This document shows positions 1 to 8,496 of a stretch of 64,000 nucleotides of DNA, in pieces. The position numbers were made by a program, and so were the translations under genes. A model generated the notes under the pieces. That model did no database searches. It was not told where the DNA came from and was given only the letters and a program-made list of their open reading frames with translations. Origin of the DNA: an uncultured Bacilli bacterium (lineage in GTDB: Bacteria > Bacillota_I > Bacilli_A > RF39 > UBA660); NCBI GenBank assembly GCA_934157235.1, contig CAKPHH010000002.1, positions 265,752-329,751 of the forward strand, written 5' to 3'. Each line of letters starts with the position of its first letter. Position 1 is the first letter of the stretch.

Positions 1-272
1 ATATTCGCTTTGATGGAGAGGCGTGTGCTATTAGTACTTCAGCAACTTCTATTATGATTAGAAGTTTAATTGGAAAAAGTGTTGAAGAAGTAAGAAGAAT
101 ATTAGAAAATTATCAAAATATGATTAGTGAAAAGGAATATGATAAGGAGTTGCTAGGGGAGTTAAATGTTTACGATGAAATTTGTAAACAACCTAATAGA
201 AAAAATTGTGCTCTTATACCTTATAAGGCTATGATGAGTATTTTGGAGGTATTAAATAATGGAAAAAAGTAA
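1..272 (+). CDS. sufU: SufU-like iron-sulfur cluster assembly protein, C-terminal part
   Basis: The gene is cut by the window edge; the reading frame starts at base 3 and gives the last 89 residues. In Bacillus-type bacteria SufU is a zinc protein that takes sulfur from the cysteine desulfurase SufS and passes it to the SufBCD scaffold. Two conserved cysteine motifs are visible: GEACAIS near the start of the fragment and RKNCALIPYKA near the end. The N-terminal zinc ligands lie outside the window. The gene overlaps the next one by 14 bases and sufB follows, as in the sufCDSUB operon, apart from one extra gene between them. Confidence 0.85.
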   Translation, partial: IRFDGEACAISTSATSIMIRSLIGKSVEEVRRILENYQNMISEKEYDKELLGELNVYDEICKQPNRKNCALIPYKAMMSILEVLNNGKK

Positions 273-786
273 ATTTAACACAAATTTAATGAGAATTGGG
301 GAATTAAGATATTATTCGAAAGAGAATAAAGGAGTTGAGGTTAGTGCACCTTTATCTTATGGGATGTTTATGTTTTTGGGAGGACAATGGGTTAATATTT
401 TTGATGTTGCTGATGATAGTTCAATATTTGTAAGATCAAGATGTTATGGTAATATTACTGCTGATGGTTTTGAATATGGCTCAAAATTACAACTTGTTTC
501 AGATGCCGATAAAGAAAAAACTGGTCCTTGTTGGATTTTAGGCGATACATCATTTGCGAAGGTTATTGGTAGGGAAGAAGTAAGCCTTGGAGAAATCGAA
601 GACTATATTTTAAATTCTTCTGATTATTATAAGGATCGTATGGAAATTGCTCATCAAAGATTACATTTGTGGGATTCTCCAATAAAGATGCTTGGAATAA
701 TTAGAAGAGATAAAAAAGATAGCGAAAAGATGGATGAGTTTTTTGCTGAAAGAAGTAAAGCAGTACAAAAAGTAAAAAAAGGTTGA
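259..786 (+). CDS. Hypothetical protein encoded between sufU and sufB
   Basis: I do not recognise this 175-residue protein. It has no signal peptide or membrane segment; the C-terminal 40 residues are highly charged (Lys/Glu rich) and probably helical. There are two cysteines (RSRCYG and GPCWIL), too few and too scattered for an obvious cluster-binding motif. Its start overlaps sufU by 14 bases and its stop lies 7 bases before sufB, so it is co-transcribed and probably translationally coupled within the suf operon. In Bacillus sufU is followed directly by sufB, so this is a lineage-specific insertion. A role as an accessory factor for Fe-S assembly is only inferred from position. Confidence 0.7.
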   Translation: MEKSKFNTNLMRIGELRYYSKENKGVEVSAPLSYGMFMFLGGQWVNIFDVADDSSIFVRSRCYGNITADGFEYGSKLQLVSDADKEKTGPCWILGDTSFAKVIGREEVSLGEIEDYILNSSDYYKDRMEIAHQRLHLWDSPIKMLGIIRRDKKDSEKMDEFFAERSKAVQKVKKG

Positions 787-793
787 TGATATT

Positions 794-2107
794 ATGGAAA
801 TTAAGGGAATTGATAGAGAAAAAGTTAAGACAATTTCCGATGTAAAGAAGGAAGACTCTTGGATTAGAGATTTTAGATTAGATAGTTATGAAAAGTTTGA
901 AAAGATTGGAATGCCAGAGTTTGGTCCTAAAATTGATTTGGATTTTTCAGAAATAATATATTATAAGTCTAATAAACAAGATGACGATATCAAGAATAAT
1001 TGGAATAACGTATTAAAGCCAGTTGTTGATGAACTTGATTCACTTGGTGTTTTAGAAAGTGAAAAACATTTAGGTGGAATGGGAGTTCAATATGAGAGTG
1101 AAGTAATTTACCATAGTATGTTAGAAGAACTTGAAAAGAAAAAAGTTATTTTTACTTCAATTGAGATGGCTATGAGAGAGTATCCAGATTTAGTTAAAAA
1201 GTATTTTGGAAAAATAGTTAATAATGGTGAAAATAAATTTGCAGCTTTAAATGGAGCAGTCTTTTCAGGAGGAAGTTTTATCTATGTACCTAAAAATACC
1301 AAATTAGATAGACCTTTACAAAGTTATTTTAGAATTAATAGTAAGAATATGGGACAGTTTGAGAGAACTTTAATAATAGTTGATGATAATAGTGATTTAC
1401 ATTATATAGAGGGGTGTACAGCTCCTACTTATAGTGAATCATCTTTACATGCGGCTGTTGTTGAGATTTATGTTGGTAAAAATAGTAAGTGTCGTTATTC
1501 CACTATTCAAAACTGGGCTCCTAATGTTTATAATTTAGTTACTAAAAGGGCTTTGGTTGATGAGAATGGAACAATGGAATGGATCGATGGTAATATAGGT
1601 AGTAAAGTTACGATGAAATATCCTTGTTGTGTACTTAAAGGAGATAATTCTAATGGTACTTGTATTACTATTAGTGTAGCTTCAAAAGGTCAGGAACAAG
1701 ATTCAGGCGCTAGAATGATTCATCTTGGAAAAAATACGAAAAGTAATATTATTTCTAAGAGTATTGCGAGAGGTGGCGGTAATGCTACTTATAGGGGTAA
1801 AGTTTTGATTAATTCAGGAGCTTCTAATAGTATCGGTAATGTTAAATGTGATACGCTTATTTTAGATGAGATGTCTAAGAGTGATACTATTCCTGTTAAT
1901 TCTTGTTTTAATATTAGTAGTAGTATTGAACATGAAGCTACTGTTTCTAAGATTAGTGATGATAATTTATTCTATTTAATGAGTCGTGGTATTTCGGAAG
2001 AAAGAGCAATGGAATTAATAGTATTAGGCTTCTTAGAGAAGTTTAGAGAAGAGTTACCAATGGAGTATGCTGTAGAGTTAAATCAACTTATTAAAAGAAA
2101 TTTATAA
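794..2107 (+). CDS. sufB: Fe-S cluster scaffold protein SufB
   Basis: SufB is the scaffold subunit of the SufBC2D complex on which iron-sulfur clusters are built in the cytoplasm. The 437 residues show the family's beta-helix core and the typical C-terminal block: an EHEATVSKI motif followed by LFYLMSRGISEERA and VLGF. The core contains the conserved Cys-rich stretch around YPCCVL and the SKCRYSTIQNW segment. It is slightly shorter than the usual 465-480 residues, mostly at the N-terminus. It is the last gene of the suf operon and is followed by a hairpin terminator at 2147-2181. Confidence 0.95.
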   Translation: MEIKGIDREKVKTISDVKKEDSWIRDFRLDSYEKFEKIGMPEFGPKIDLDFSEIIYYKSNKQDDDIKNNWNNVLKPVVDELDSLGVLESEKHLGGMGVQYESEVIYHSMLEELEKKKVIFTSIEMAMREYPDLVKKYFGKIVNNGENKFAALNGAVFSGGSFIYVPKNTKLDRPLQSYFRINSKNMGQFERTLIIVDDNSDLHYIEGCTAPTYSESSLHAAVVEIYVGKNSKCRYSTIQNWAPNVYNLVTKRALVDENGTMEWIDGNIGSKVTMKYPCCVLKGDNSNGTCITISVASKGQEQDSGARMIHLGKNTKSNIISKSIARGGGNATYRGKVLINSGASNSIGNVKCDTLILDEMSKSDTIPVNSCFNISSSIEHEATVSKISDDNLFYLMSRGISEERAMELIVLGFLEKFREELPMEYAVELNQLIKRNL

Positions 2108-2146
2108 AACTAGTAAAGTTGTTAATTCAATATATATTTTTAAAGG

Positions 2147-2181
2147 AAAAAGAAATTTTCGAGAAGAGAATTTCTTTTTTT
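2147..2181 (+). terminator. Rho-independent terminator after sufB
   Basis: An A-rich left arm ending in AGAAATT (2151-2157) pairs with AATTTCTTTTTT (2169-2180) around an 11-base loop and runs straight into a T tract. It lies 40 bases after the sufB stop. Confidence 0.7.
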
Positions 2182-2218
2182 GATTGTGTTTTTCTTTTTA
2201 ATTGTTAATTTTTTCGAT

Positions 2219-2247
2219 TTGCTGTTTCGTTATAAATTTAATAATAT
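2219..2247 (+). promoter_or_regulatory. Possible sigma-A promoter of ssb
   Basis: TTGCTG (2219-2224) and TAATAT (2242-2247) are separated by 17 bases, just upstream of the AAAGGAGGTGAGG ribosome binding site of ssb. The -10 match is only 4 of 6, so this is tentative. Confidence 0.35.
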
Positions 2248-2268
2248 GGTGGCGAAAGGAGGTGAGGT

Positions 2269-2610
2269 ATGCTTAATCAAATAGTTTTAGTAGGTAGACT
2301 TACTAAAGATATACAAGTTAATAAATCAGAGAAAGGAACTAAAGTTGCGACTATATCTTTGGCGATACCTAGAAGTTTTAAAAATGTAGAAGGAACTTAT
2401 GATACAGACTTTATTGATTGTGTAGCGTTTGACGTTACAGCTGAAAATACGGCTAGTTATTGTACTAAGGGAGATATTGTTGGAGTAAAGGGAAGAGTTC
2501 AGTCTAGAGTTGTAGAAAAAGATGGAAAAAAGGAATATTTAATGGATGTGGTGGCTGAAAAAGTTACATTTTTATCCAGTAAGAGAAAGGAGGATGATAA
2601 AGCAGAGTAA
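2269..2610 (+). CDS. ssb: Single-stranded DNA-binding protein
   Basis: This 113-residue protein is an OB-fold SSB. The N-terminus MLNQIVLVGRLTKD and the TDFIDCVAFD strand are typical of the family. Residues 1-105 form the DNA-binding core. The protein stops right after it with KRKEDDKAE, so the long disordered tail and the acidic DDDLPF-type tip of housekeeping SSBs are missing. It is therefore either a short paralogue (like B. subtilis SsbB, used in competence) or a reduced SSB. The start is set by a near-perfect ribosome binding site. It is monocistronic, with a terminator that overlaps its stop codon. Confidence 0.9.
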   Translation: MLNQIVLVGRLTKDIQVNKSEKGTKVATISLAIPRSFKNVEGTYDTDFIDCVAFDVTAENTASYCTKGDIVGVKGRVQSRVVEKDGKKEYLMDVVAEKVTFLSSKRKEDDKAE

Positions 2611-2622
2611 TCTGCTTTTTTT
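2599..2622 (+). terminator. Terminator overlapping the ssb stop codon
   Basis: AAAGCAGA (2599-2606), loop GTAA, TCTGCTTT (2611-2618) and a T run. The TAA stop codon of ssb forms most of the loop. Confidence 0.85.
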
Positions 2623-2859
2623 ACTATAGAGTTGCTGAGGGAGGATTAATGGTTTGATATTTGTTTTGGCTTGAAGATGGTGCTTATCAAAATGTGTTAA
2701 GTGTGTTTTATTTTGGTAAAAGAAAAAATTTGTTAGAACTATTGAAAGTGAGATAAGGATATTTGAATTGATAAATAAATTATAATTATTAAATTGTTAA
2801 GCGTGGTTTGAAACTAGTATTTTTTTTCTTGTTGTGATATATTTATACTAGGTGATAGT

Positions 2860-3264
2860 ATGATAGATGTTAGAGAATATAGAATAACAGATTATTTTGA
2901 TGTTAATAGAATAATTAAAGAGGCTTTTAATGTTGAGAAGGCTAATGTTAATCCGGATGAGAATTATACGGAGTTAGTTAGTGTAATCGATGATAAAGTA
3001 GTTGGTTATTTAGTATTAACGAGAGTTTTAGATTTAATAAAGGGAAGACCATATTATTTAGTTGATTATGTATGTGTTGATGGTAGTTATCGTAATTTAG
3101 GTATTGGACATAGATTGATGGATAAAGTACTTGAGATAGCAACGGCTAATGATGCCTTATATATTGAACTTACTTCTAGGAAGGAAAGAGTTGCGGCACA
3201 TCATTTATATGAAAAATGTGGCTACGAAAGACGTGATTCAGTTATATTTAGGAGGACTTTATAA
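2860..3264 (+). CDS. GNAT family N-acetyltransferase
   Basis: A 134-residue Gcn5-related acetyltransferase, which would transfer acetyl from acetyl-CoA to an amine on an unknown substrate. The central DYVCVDGSYRNLGIGHRLMD segment is the acetyl-CoA binding motif A (R/Q-x-x-G-x-G/A form, here RNLGIG). The C-terminal HHLYEKCGYERR is the usual motif B end. RimI-type and antibiotic-acetylating subfamilies cannot be told apart. The ATG follows a weak GGTGAT site. Its last base is the first base of the next gene's start codon, so the two are translationally coupled. The 249 bases before it hold no gene I can support. Confidence 0.85.
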   Translation: MIDVREYRITDYFDVNRIIKEAFNVEKANVNPDENYTELVSVIDDKVVGYLVLTRVLDLIKGRPYYLVDYVCVDGSYRNLGIGHRLMDKVLEIATANDALYIELTSRKERVAAHHLYEKCGYERRDSVIFRRTL

Positions 3265-4490
3265 TGATAGTTGATATTATTAATAAGAAAAGATTAGGTT
3301 TAGAATTAAGTTATAGTGAGTTGGATTTTTTCTTTAATGGATATTTAAAAGGAAAAGTAAAAGATTATCAGATGTCTAGTTTACTTATGGCTATTTGCAT
3401 TAATGGAATGACTGATGATGAGATATTTTCTTTAACTAAAATATTTATTGATTCTGGTGATATACTAGATTTTTCTGAGATTCCAGGAATAAAAGTAGAT
3501 AAACATTCTACTGGTGGAGTTGGAGATAAAACTACTTTAATTATTGCACCTATAGTGGCTTCTTTAGGTATTCCTGTTGTTAAGATGAGTGGAAGGGGAT
3601 TAGGTTATACTGGAGGAACTATTGATAAATTAGAAAGTATTAAAGGTTTTAATATTGCGTTAAGTGATAACGAGGTGTTTAATCAAGTTAAAAAGATTGG
3701 AGTAGTTGTGACTGGTCAAACGTCTGATTTAGCTCCAATGGATAAAGCTATTTATGCTTTACGTGATGTTACTGGTACAGTTTCTTCGATACCTTTGATT
3801 GCTTCTAGTATCATGAGTAAGAAAATTGCGGCAGGTGCTGATAAGATACTTATTGATATTAAAGTAGGTGATGGAGCATTATTACAAAAAAAGAGTGATG
3901 CTAATAAACTTAGTGATTTAATGAAGAAGATTGGTAAGTTTTATAATCGAGAAGTTAGAACTATTATTAGTGATATGAATGTACCTTTAGGGCATGCGAT
4001 TGGTAATAGTATTGAAGTAATGGAAGCTATTAAAGTATTAAAGGGAGAAGAAGTTAATAATAATTTAGTTGACTTATGTATAGAACTTGCTACAGAAATG
4101 GTTAGCATGGGTAAAAATATAGATAGAACTGTTGCTTATGATGAAGTAGTTGATAGTATTAAGTCAGGTAAAGCTTATAATAAATTCTTAGAATTAGTTA
4201 AAGCACAAGGTGGTAAGATTGATTCATTAAGATTAAGTGATGATTCTATTGAGATAATTGCTACAGAAGCTGGTGTTGTTAGAAAAATTGATGCCTTAGA
4301 ACTTGGTAAATTATCTGTTAAACTTGGTGCTGGAAGAGTTAGTAAAGAGGATAAAATTGATTATAATGTAGGAATTTATTTAAATAAATTAGTAGGAGAT
4401 ACAGTAAAAAAAGGAGACCTTTTGGCGACTGTTTATGTTAATAAAAATATTAAATTAGATGAATTTGATGATATTTTTGTTATTAAATAA
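3264..4490 (+). CDS. pdp: Pyrimidine-nucleoside (thymidine) phosphorylase
   Basis: This cytoplasmic enzyme splits uridine, thymidine or deoxyuridine with phosphate into the base and (deoxy)ribose-1-phosphate, for nucleoside salvage. The phosphate-binding KHSTGGVGDKT loop is at about residues 80-90 and the GRGLGYTGGTIDKLES signature at about 110-126. The helical and alpha/beta domains are both complete; 408 residues is slightly short against the usual 430, the difference being at the C-terminus. Pdp and thymidine-specific DeoA cannot be separated by eye; Firmicutes enzymes are normally the broad Pdp type. Confidence 0.93.
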   Translation: MIVDIINKKRLGLELSYSELDFFFNGYLKGKVKDYQMSSLLMAICINGMTDDEIFSLTKIFIDSGDILDFSEIPGIKVDKHSTGGVGDKTTLIIAPIVASLGIPVVKMSGRGLGYTGGTIDKLESIKGFNIALSDNEVFNQVKKIGVVVTGQTSDLAPMDKAIYALRDVTGTVSSIPLIASSIMSKKIAAGADKILIDIKVGDGALLQKKSDANKLSDLMKKIGKFYNREVRTIISDMNVPLGHAIGNSIEVMEAIKVLKGEEVNNNLVDLCIELATEMVSMGKNIDRTVAYDEVVDSIKSGKAYNKFLELVKAQGGKIDSLRLSDDSIEIIATEAGVVRKIDALELGKLSVKLGAGRVSKEDKIDYNVGIYLNKLVGDTVKKGDLLATVYVNKNIKLDEFDDIFVIK

Positions 4491-4517
4491 AAAAGTGCTT
4501 TTAAAAAATATAAATTA

Positions 4518-4526
4518 TGGTATAAT
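4518..4526 (+). promoter_or_regulatory. Extended -10 promoter of the thioester-adhesin operon
   Basis: TGG directly followed by TATAAT (4521-4526), 27 bases before the ATG at 4553. No good -35 box, as is usual for extended -10 promoters. Confidence 0.6.
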
Positions 4527-4552
4527 ATCTTATAAGAAGGTAGGTTTGATTT

Positions 4553-5788
4553 ATGGAAAAAATTTATATGGAAAATAATCAGATGGAAAATAATCAGAAC
4601 AATCAAAAAAATAGTAATAAAAATTTTTGGTTTTCTAAATCTATGCTTGGATCTTTAGTTTTAGCAGCTATTGTTGTTGTAGCAGTTGTTATTGTTGGAC
4701 TTAATCAAACTTCTTATGCTATTCCAGATGTTGATAATGCCTTTGCAGAAAAGTTCACAACAGCTGATCCTGGAGATCCAATAATTAGTAATACTGGTTT
4801 TTCAGTATTACCATATACAACTACTGATGGTTTAGTTGTATATTGTATGGAACATGGTGTTGATTTCAAATCAGGAGTAGAATTTTCTAAGGGTGATGAA
4901 ATTCAAGATTATGGATTACTTTATTTAATGGCTAATGTTTATCCACATGTAAAGTTTAAAAACTCTGAAGGAGTTGAACTTCCAAAAGATGTACAAGTTT
5001 GGATTTCACAAGTTGCAATTTGGTTATATTTAGCTGAGGAATATCCTGATAATCCTAATTATACACTTGCAGTTGGAGAAACTATGACTGCAGAAGCTGC
5101 TTTAAATAATATTAAGACAGCACAATCATTAATGATTAATAATTCACCATTGGGTTATACAACTGAAGGTAAACAAGTAGCAGATGTAAGTTCTACAGAT
5201 AAAACTTTCTATGAAGTATTCTTGCAACCTTTAGTTAATGAAGCAAAAGCTAATAAAACAGTTCCTAATAAAGATTTAGGTATTGTTATGAATACTGATG
5301 TAGTTGATAAAACTAGTGATGGTGAATATTATCAATCTTCTAAGATTAGAGTTGAAGGTGCACCTTCTGATAATTTCTTAGGTTATGCAGTAGAATTAGT
5401 AAATGCACCAGAGGGAACAATTATTGTTGATGTTAATGGTAATAAGATAAGCGATTTATCTGGCTTTACACCAACTTCAGAATTCTATATTAGAGTTCCA
5501 GTTAAGAAAGTTACTGAGGAAAATAAAGTTGTTTCTTTTAAAGTTACTGGTAATTTTAAAGTATATTCTGGATATTATTATGTAGCAGATGGGGCTCAAA
5601 AAATATCTAGTGTTGATACAGTTAATGTAAAAGTTCAAAAAGGTAAAGAGTTTACTTTAGATTATAGTCCTGAAGTTCCAGATACTGGTGTTACAGCAGC
5701 ACAAACAATTTACTTTATTGGTTTAATAATTCTATTATCTGGTGTTGGTATTATTTATGCAAATGTTAAACCGGCAGAAAACAAATAA
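4553..5788 (+). CDS. Sortase-anchored surface protein with internal thioester domain
   Basis: A 411-residue secreted surface protein. A hydrophobic export segment at about residues 31-51 ends in SYA. Next comes a thioester domain: Cys98 (VVYCMEHG) and Gln153 (SQVAIWLY) match the Cys and the TQxA-type glutamine that form an internal thioester bond in Gram-positive adhesins, which can bind covalently to host proteins. The C-terminus is a cell-wall sorting signal: VPDTG at 375-379, a hydrophobic helix, and a short tail with lysines. The next gene is a sortase overlapping its 3' end, so the sortase probably anchors this protein. Host-surface attachment is inferred from the family. Confidence 0.85.
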   Translation: MEKIYMENNQMENNQNNQKNSNKNFWFSKSMLGSLVLAAIVVVAVVIVGLNQTSYAIPDVDNAFAEKFTTADPGDPIISNTGFSVLPYTTTDGLVVYCMEHGVDFKSGVEFSKGDEIQDYGLLYLMANVYPHVKFKNSEGVELPKDVQVWISQVAIWLYLAEEYPDNPNYTLAVGETMTAEAALNNIKTAQSLMINNSPLGYTTEGKQVADVSSTDKTFYEVFLQPLVNEAKANKTVPNKDLGIVMNTDVVDKTSDGEYYQSSKIRVEGAPSDNFLGYAVELVNAPEGTIIVDVNGNKISDLSGFTPTSEFYIRVPVKKVTEENKVVSFKVTGNFKVYSGYYYVADGAQKISSVDTVNVKVQKGKEFTLDYSPEVPDTGVTAAQTIYFIGLIILLSGVGIIYANVKPAENK

Positions 5789-6431
5789 GAAACATATTAG
5801 AAAGAGTCATTTGCTTGTATTTGGCTCTTTCCTTGTATTTTTAGGAATAGTACTAGTATCTTGGAATCACTTAATGGTTATAAAAAATATAGTGTTTTCT
5901 GATATGCAGATTGCTATTTCAGATAGAATTCCTAATAATACTACTGGTGAGGTTGTGATTGAGACTCCAAATGCTGAGGAGATTAATACACCAGATCCTT
6001 CAGAAGAGGATAGACCTCAAATAGTTGTTAATTATGATAAGTATTTAGGAGTTTTAACTATACCAAAGATAGGATTAAAAAGAGGGTTTTATGGTCTTGA
6101 TTCTAAATTAAATAGTATTGATCACAATGTAACGATGGTTAAAGGTTCAGCATTACCTAATGTTTCAAATAGTAATTTAATATTAATGGCACATTCTGGT
6201 AATACATATTTAGGATTCTTTGCTTATTTGTATCAATTACAAATAGGTAATGATGCTTATATTACTTATAATCGTAAAGACTATCATTATAAACTTATTA
6301 ATATTTATAATGTTCCAAAAGATGGAAGAGTTAAAATTGTAAGAGATTATAGTAAGACTACCTTAACTTTAATTACTTGTACGAAAGATGATCTTTCTAG
6401 TCAAACTGTTTATATTTTTGAGTTAGTTTAG
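5757..6431 (+). CDS. Sortase (class D/A-like) for the upstream surface protein
   Basis: A membrane-anchored cysteine transpeptidase of about 224 residues that cuts sorting signals and joins the protein to the cell wall. A single N-terminal membrane segment follows a basic stretch (KKHIRKS). The catalytic His is in LILMAHSGNT and the catalytic Cys in TLTLITCTKDD. The arginine normally found 7-10 residues after the Cys is absent: the end reads SSQTVYIFELV. The gene overlaps the surface-protein gene by about 30 bases; ATG at 5757 or 5763 and GTG at 5742 are all possible starts, without a strong ribosome binding site, so coupling is likely. Confidence 0.82.
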   Translation: MQMLNRQKTNKKHIRKSHLLVFGSFLVFLGIVLVSWNHLMVIKNIVFSDMQIAISDRIPNNTTGEVVIETPNAEEINTPDPSEEDRPQIVVNYDKYLGVLTIPKIGLKRGFYGLDSKLNSIDHNVTMVKGSALPNVSNSNLILMAHSGNTYLGFFAYLYQLQIGNDAYITYNRKDYHYKLINIYNVPKDGRVKIVRDYSKTTLTLITCTKDDLSSQTVYIFELV

Positions 6432-6445
6432 TGGAGGTGGTAGCA

Positions 6446-7033
6446 ATGGCAGTATCTTTTTTGGAGAAATTTGATTTAGTATTTAGAAATACATTTTCTT
6501 CTTTTTTAGGTATAGAGACACTTGCTATTGCACTTCTACTTTTTTTGTTTTTAGTATTAAATATTTCAAGAAAAAGTACAGTTGTAAAAGTAGGAATGTT
6601 TTTAATAATTGTTGGATTCTTATTTGGAGTAGCTTATCTAAATAGGTCTTATACAATATTTTCAATAGATTATTTAATAAAAGTAGTAATGAATTATATT
6701 TACTTTCCATCGACACTTGTTTATTTTATAATAATTGTGTTATCAGCAGTATTTATTATTTCTTCTAATTTTAGTAAGAGGATGCCACCTTTAAAAAAAT
6801 GGTTGGATGCAATATTTTTTACAGTTATATATTTCTTATTTTTTAACTTTATTATTGTAGTTTTTAATAATAAATTAGATTTGACAGATAAAGTTGGTTT
6901 ATATGCTGATAAGACTGTGTTATCGATAATACAATTAAGTAATTTATTTTTTGTAGCATGGTTGATAGTTCTTTTATTTTATAAATTATATGATTATTTT
7001 AAAAATAACTATGATGATAGTGAAATCTTATAA
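6446..7033 (+). CDS. Polytopic membrane protein of the adhesin-sortase operon
   Basis: I do not recognise this 195-residue protein. About five to six hydrophobic helices cover most of its length, ending in an acidic tail (YDDSEIL). The start at 6446 is preferred because GTGGAGGTGG (6431-6440) is its ribosome binding site and would lie inside the coding region if the GTG at 6431 were used. It lies 15 bases after the sortase stop in the same operon, so a role in sorting or export of the surface protein is possible but is inferred from position only. Confidence 0.7.
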   Translation: MAVSFLEKFDLVFRNTFSSFLGIETLAIALLLFLFLVLNISRKSTVVKVGMFLIIVGFLFGVAYLNRSYTIFSIDYLIKVVMNYIYFPSTLVYFIIIVLSAVFIISSNFSKRMPPLKKWLDAIFFTVIYFLFFNFIIVVFNNKLDLTDKVGLYADKTVLSIIQLSNLFFVAWLIVLLFYKLYDYFKNNYDDSEIL

Positions 7034-7119
7034 TAATCTTAATATTTTAACTTAAACATATCTAAAAATATTTTTTTGTGTATGTAGTGTATTAATATTA
7101 TTATTTACTATAGAATCAG

Positions 7120-7153
7120 AAAAGGATTAAAGTTTTTGACTTTAATCCTTTTA
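7120..7153 (+). terminator. Strong terminator of the adhesin operon
   Basis: AAAAGGATTAAAGT (from 7120) pairs with ACTTTAATCCTTTT (ending at 7152) around a short T-rich loop. The A and T flanks would let it work from both strands. Confidence 0.75.
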
Positions 7154-7206
7154 TAATTGCTGAAAAAACGAATATTACAACAAATTTAACATTTTGTTTT
7201 TAATAA

Positions 7207-7383
7207 ACTTTACAAAATTTAGATAAATATATTGAACCAACTTCTATTGATTCATGGGGAAATGTAAAAAAGCATATTTTTGATGAACAATGTGAAAATT
7301 TAAAATTAATAAGTGAAATGATTGTAAATGCTATTATTGAAAAAGGAATGGTTAATAAATGCCATGTGAAGAATAATAAATGA
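7207..7383 (+). pseudogene. Possible gene remnant with no start codon
   Basis: The 430 bases between 7033 and 7463 hold a terminator and this open stretch of 58 sense codons. Two in-frame TAA codons lie directly before it and a TGA ends it. It has no start codon or ribosome binding site, yet encodes a protein-like sequence (DKYIEPTSIDSWGNVKKHIF, then a helical stretch). I cannot name the parent family. It may be the 3' end of a lost gene or chance. Confidence 0.3.
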
Positions 7384-7462
7384 AGTGAATATGGTAGCGA
7401 CTATTTGGATTTTAATCGATGGGGAATATAGGTTACTTTATCCTTATACAAAACGCCAAGTT

Positions 7463-8407
7463 TTAATTTGCCACTTGTTCTTGAATTAAATTGGCTGCAT
7501 AGTATTCTTCATAACATAGGTTATTATCGTGAATGTATTTAGCTATTTCTTTACCAACATAGCGATAATGCCATGATTCATATTCATAACCTGTCTCTGT
7601 AACTTTATCTTTGGGGAAACGTAGGATAAAACCATATTTATAGGCATTGTTTTGCATCCAAGTAAATTCTTTAGTGTTTTCAAAGTTCGTGAAATATTCT
7701 TTAGCGTTATCAATGTCAACTGCTAGGCCAGTTTGATGTTCTGAGTATCCAGGTCTCGCAGAATAGGTATCCGCACTTTCATAGCCATCTCTTTTAGCGT
7801 AATTGTTATATAAAGTGTTTTGATAAGCATAATCTCTATAACTTGACATGGCTCTTATTGTATAATTTTCTGCTTTAGCAGCTCTAGCCATTTCTTCAAA
7901 AGCTTCTTTAGCGTAGTTTACTAATTTTAATGATTTAGAAGAGTATTCACTACTTACTTGTTCTAGATTATTTGGAATATAACTTTCTGTTACATAATTG
8001 TATTTATTTACTAATATTTTATAAGTGTTTTGATATTTACTTTCCTTAGTGTTTGTATAATACTTGTTGTTTAAACCTATGTTTACGTTAAGTATTACTT
8101 TTTCAATAGGCATATCTTTGTTTTTATTACGATATTCTAAATAAGCAGTTTCATTTTCGTCGATGTAATACTTAATATCTCTTTTTGCTTTTTCCATTTC
8201 AGTTAATTCTTTTTCCTCTTGAGGTTTTTCTTCTTGAGGTGTTTTATTGTTTGGAACATTATCTTCAACATTTGGTTTGTTAGTAGTTTGTTTCTTATTA
8301 ACTTTAGATAAACCATACGTTATACTTATTACTATTAAGATGATACAGATAATAAATATAATTAGATTTTTACTTTTTACTTTAGTTATTTTTTTTGTTT
8401 TACTCAA
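7463..8407 (-). CDS. M15-family D-Ala-D-Ala carboxypeptidase (VanY/DacB-like)
   Basis: A 314-residue zinc peptidase that trims the terminal D-alanine from peptidoglycan peptides outside the cell. After a basic N-terminus, a membrane anchor (about residues 14-33) and a Lys/Glu/Pro-rich linker, the M15B domain carries the zinc ligands in SEHQTGLAVDI and SWHYRYVG, with the usual MSSYRDYAYQ motif upstream. The start is TTG, set by an AGGTGATG ribosome binding site. It is divergent from the dacA fragment at 8497. It could cover carboxypeptidase activity while dacA is interrupted; that is inference. Confidence 0.88.
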   Translation of the reverse strand: MSKTKKITKVKSKNLIIFIICIILIVISITYGLSKVNKKQTTNKPNVEDNVPNNKTPQEEKPQEEKELTEMEKAKRDIKYYIDENETAYLEYRNKNKDMPIEKVILNVNIGLNNKYYTNTKESKYQNTYKILVNKYNYVTESYIPNNLEQVSSEYSSKSLKLVNYAKEAFEEMARAAKAENYTIRAMSSYRDYAYQNTLYNNYAKRDGYESADTYSARPGYSEHQTGLAVDIDNAKEYFTNFENTKEFTWMQNNAYKYGFILRFPKDKVTETGYEYESWHYRYVGKEIAKYIHDNNLCYEEYYAANLIQEQVAN

Positions 8408-8496
8408 TTTTCATCACCTAGTAATATAATAGCATTAAAAATTCTATTTATGTATAATTTTGTAATACTTTACATAATAATTGATAGGAGGTAGAC

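Noticed and set aside
2623..2859. Small gene after GGAGGATTAATGG downstream of ssb
   Set aside because: The ATG is followed after one codon by TGA and no frame stays open.
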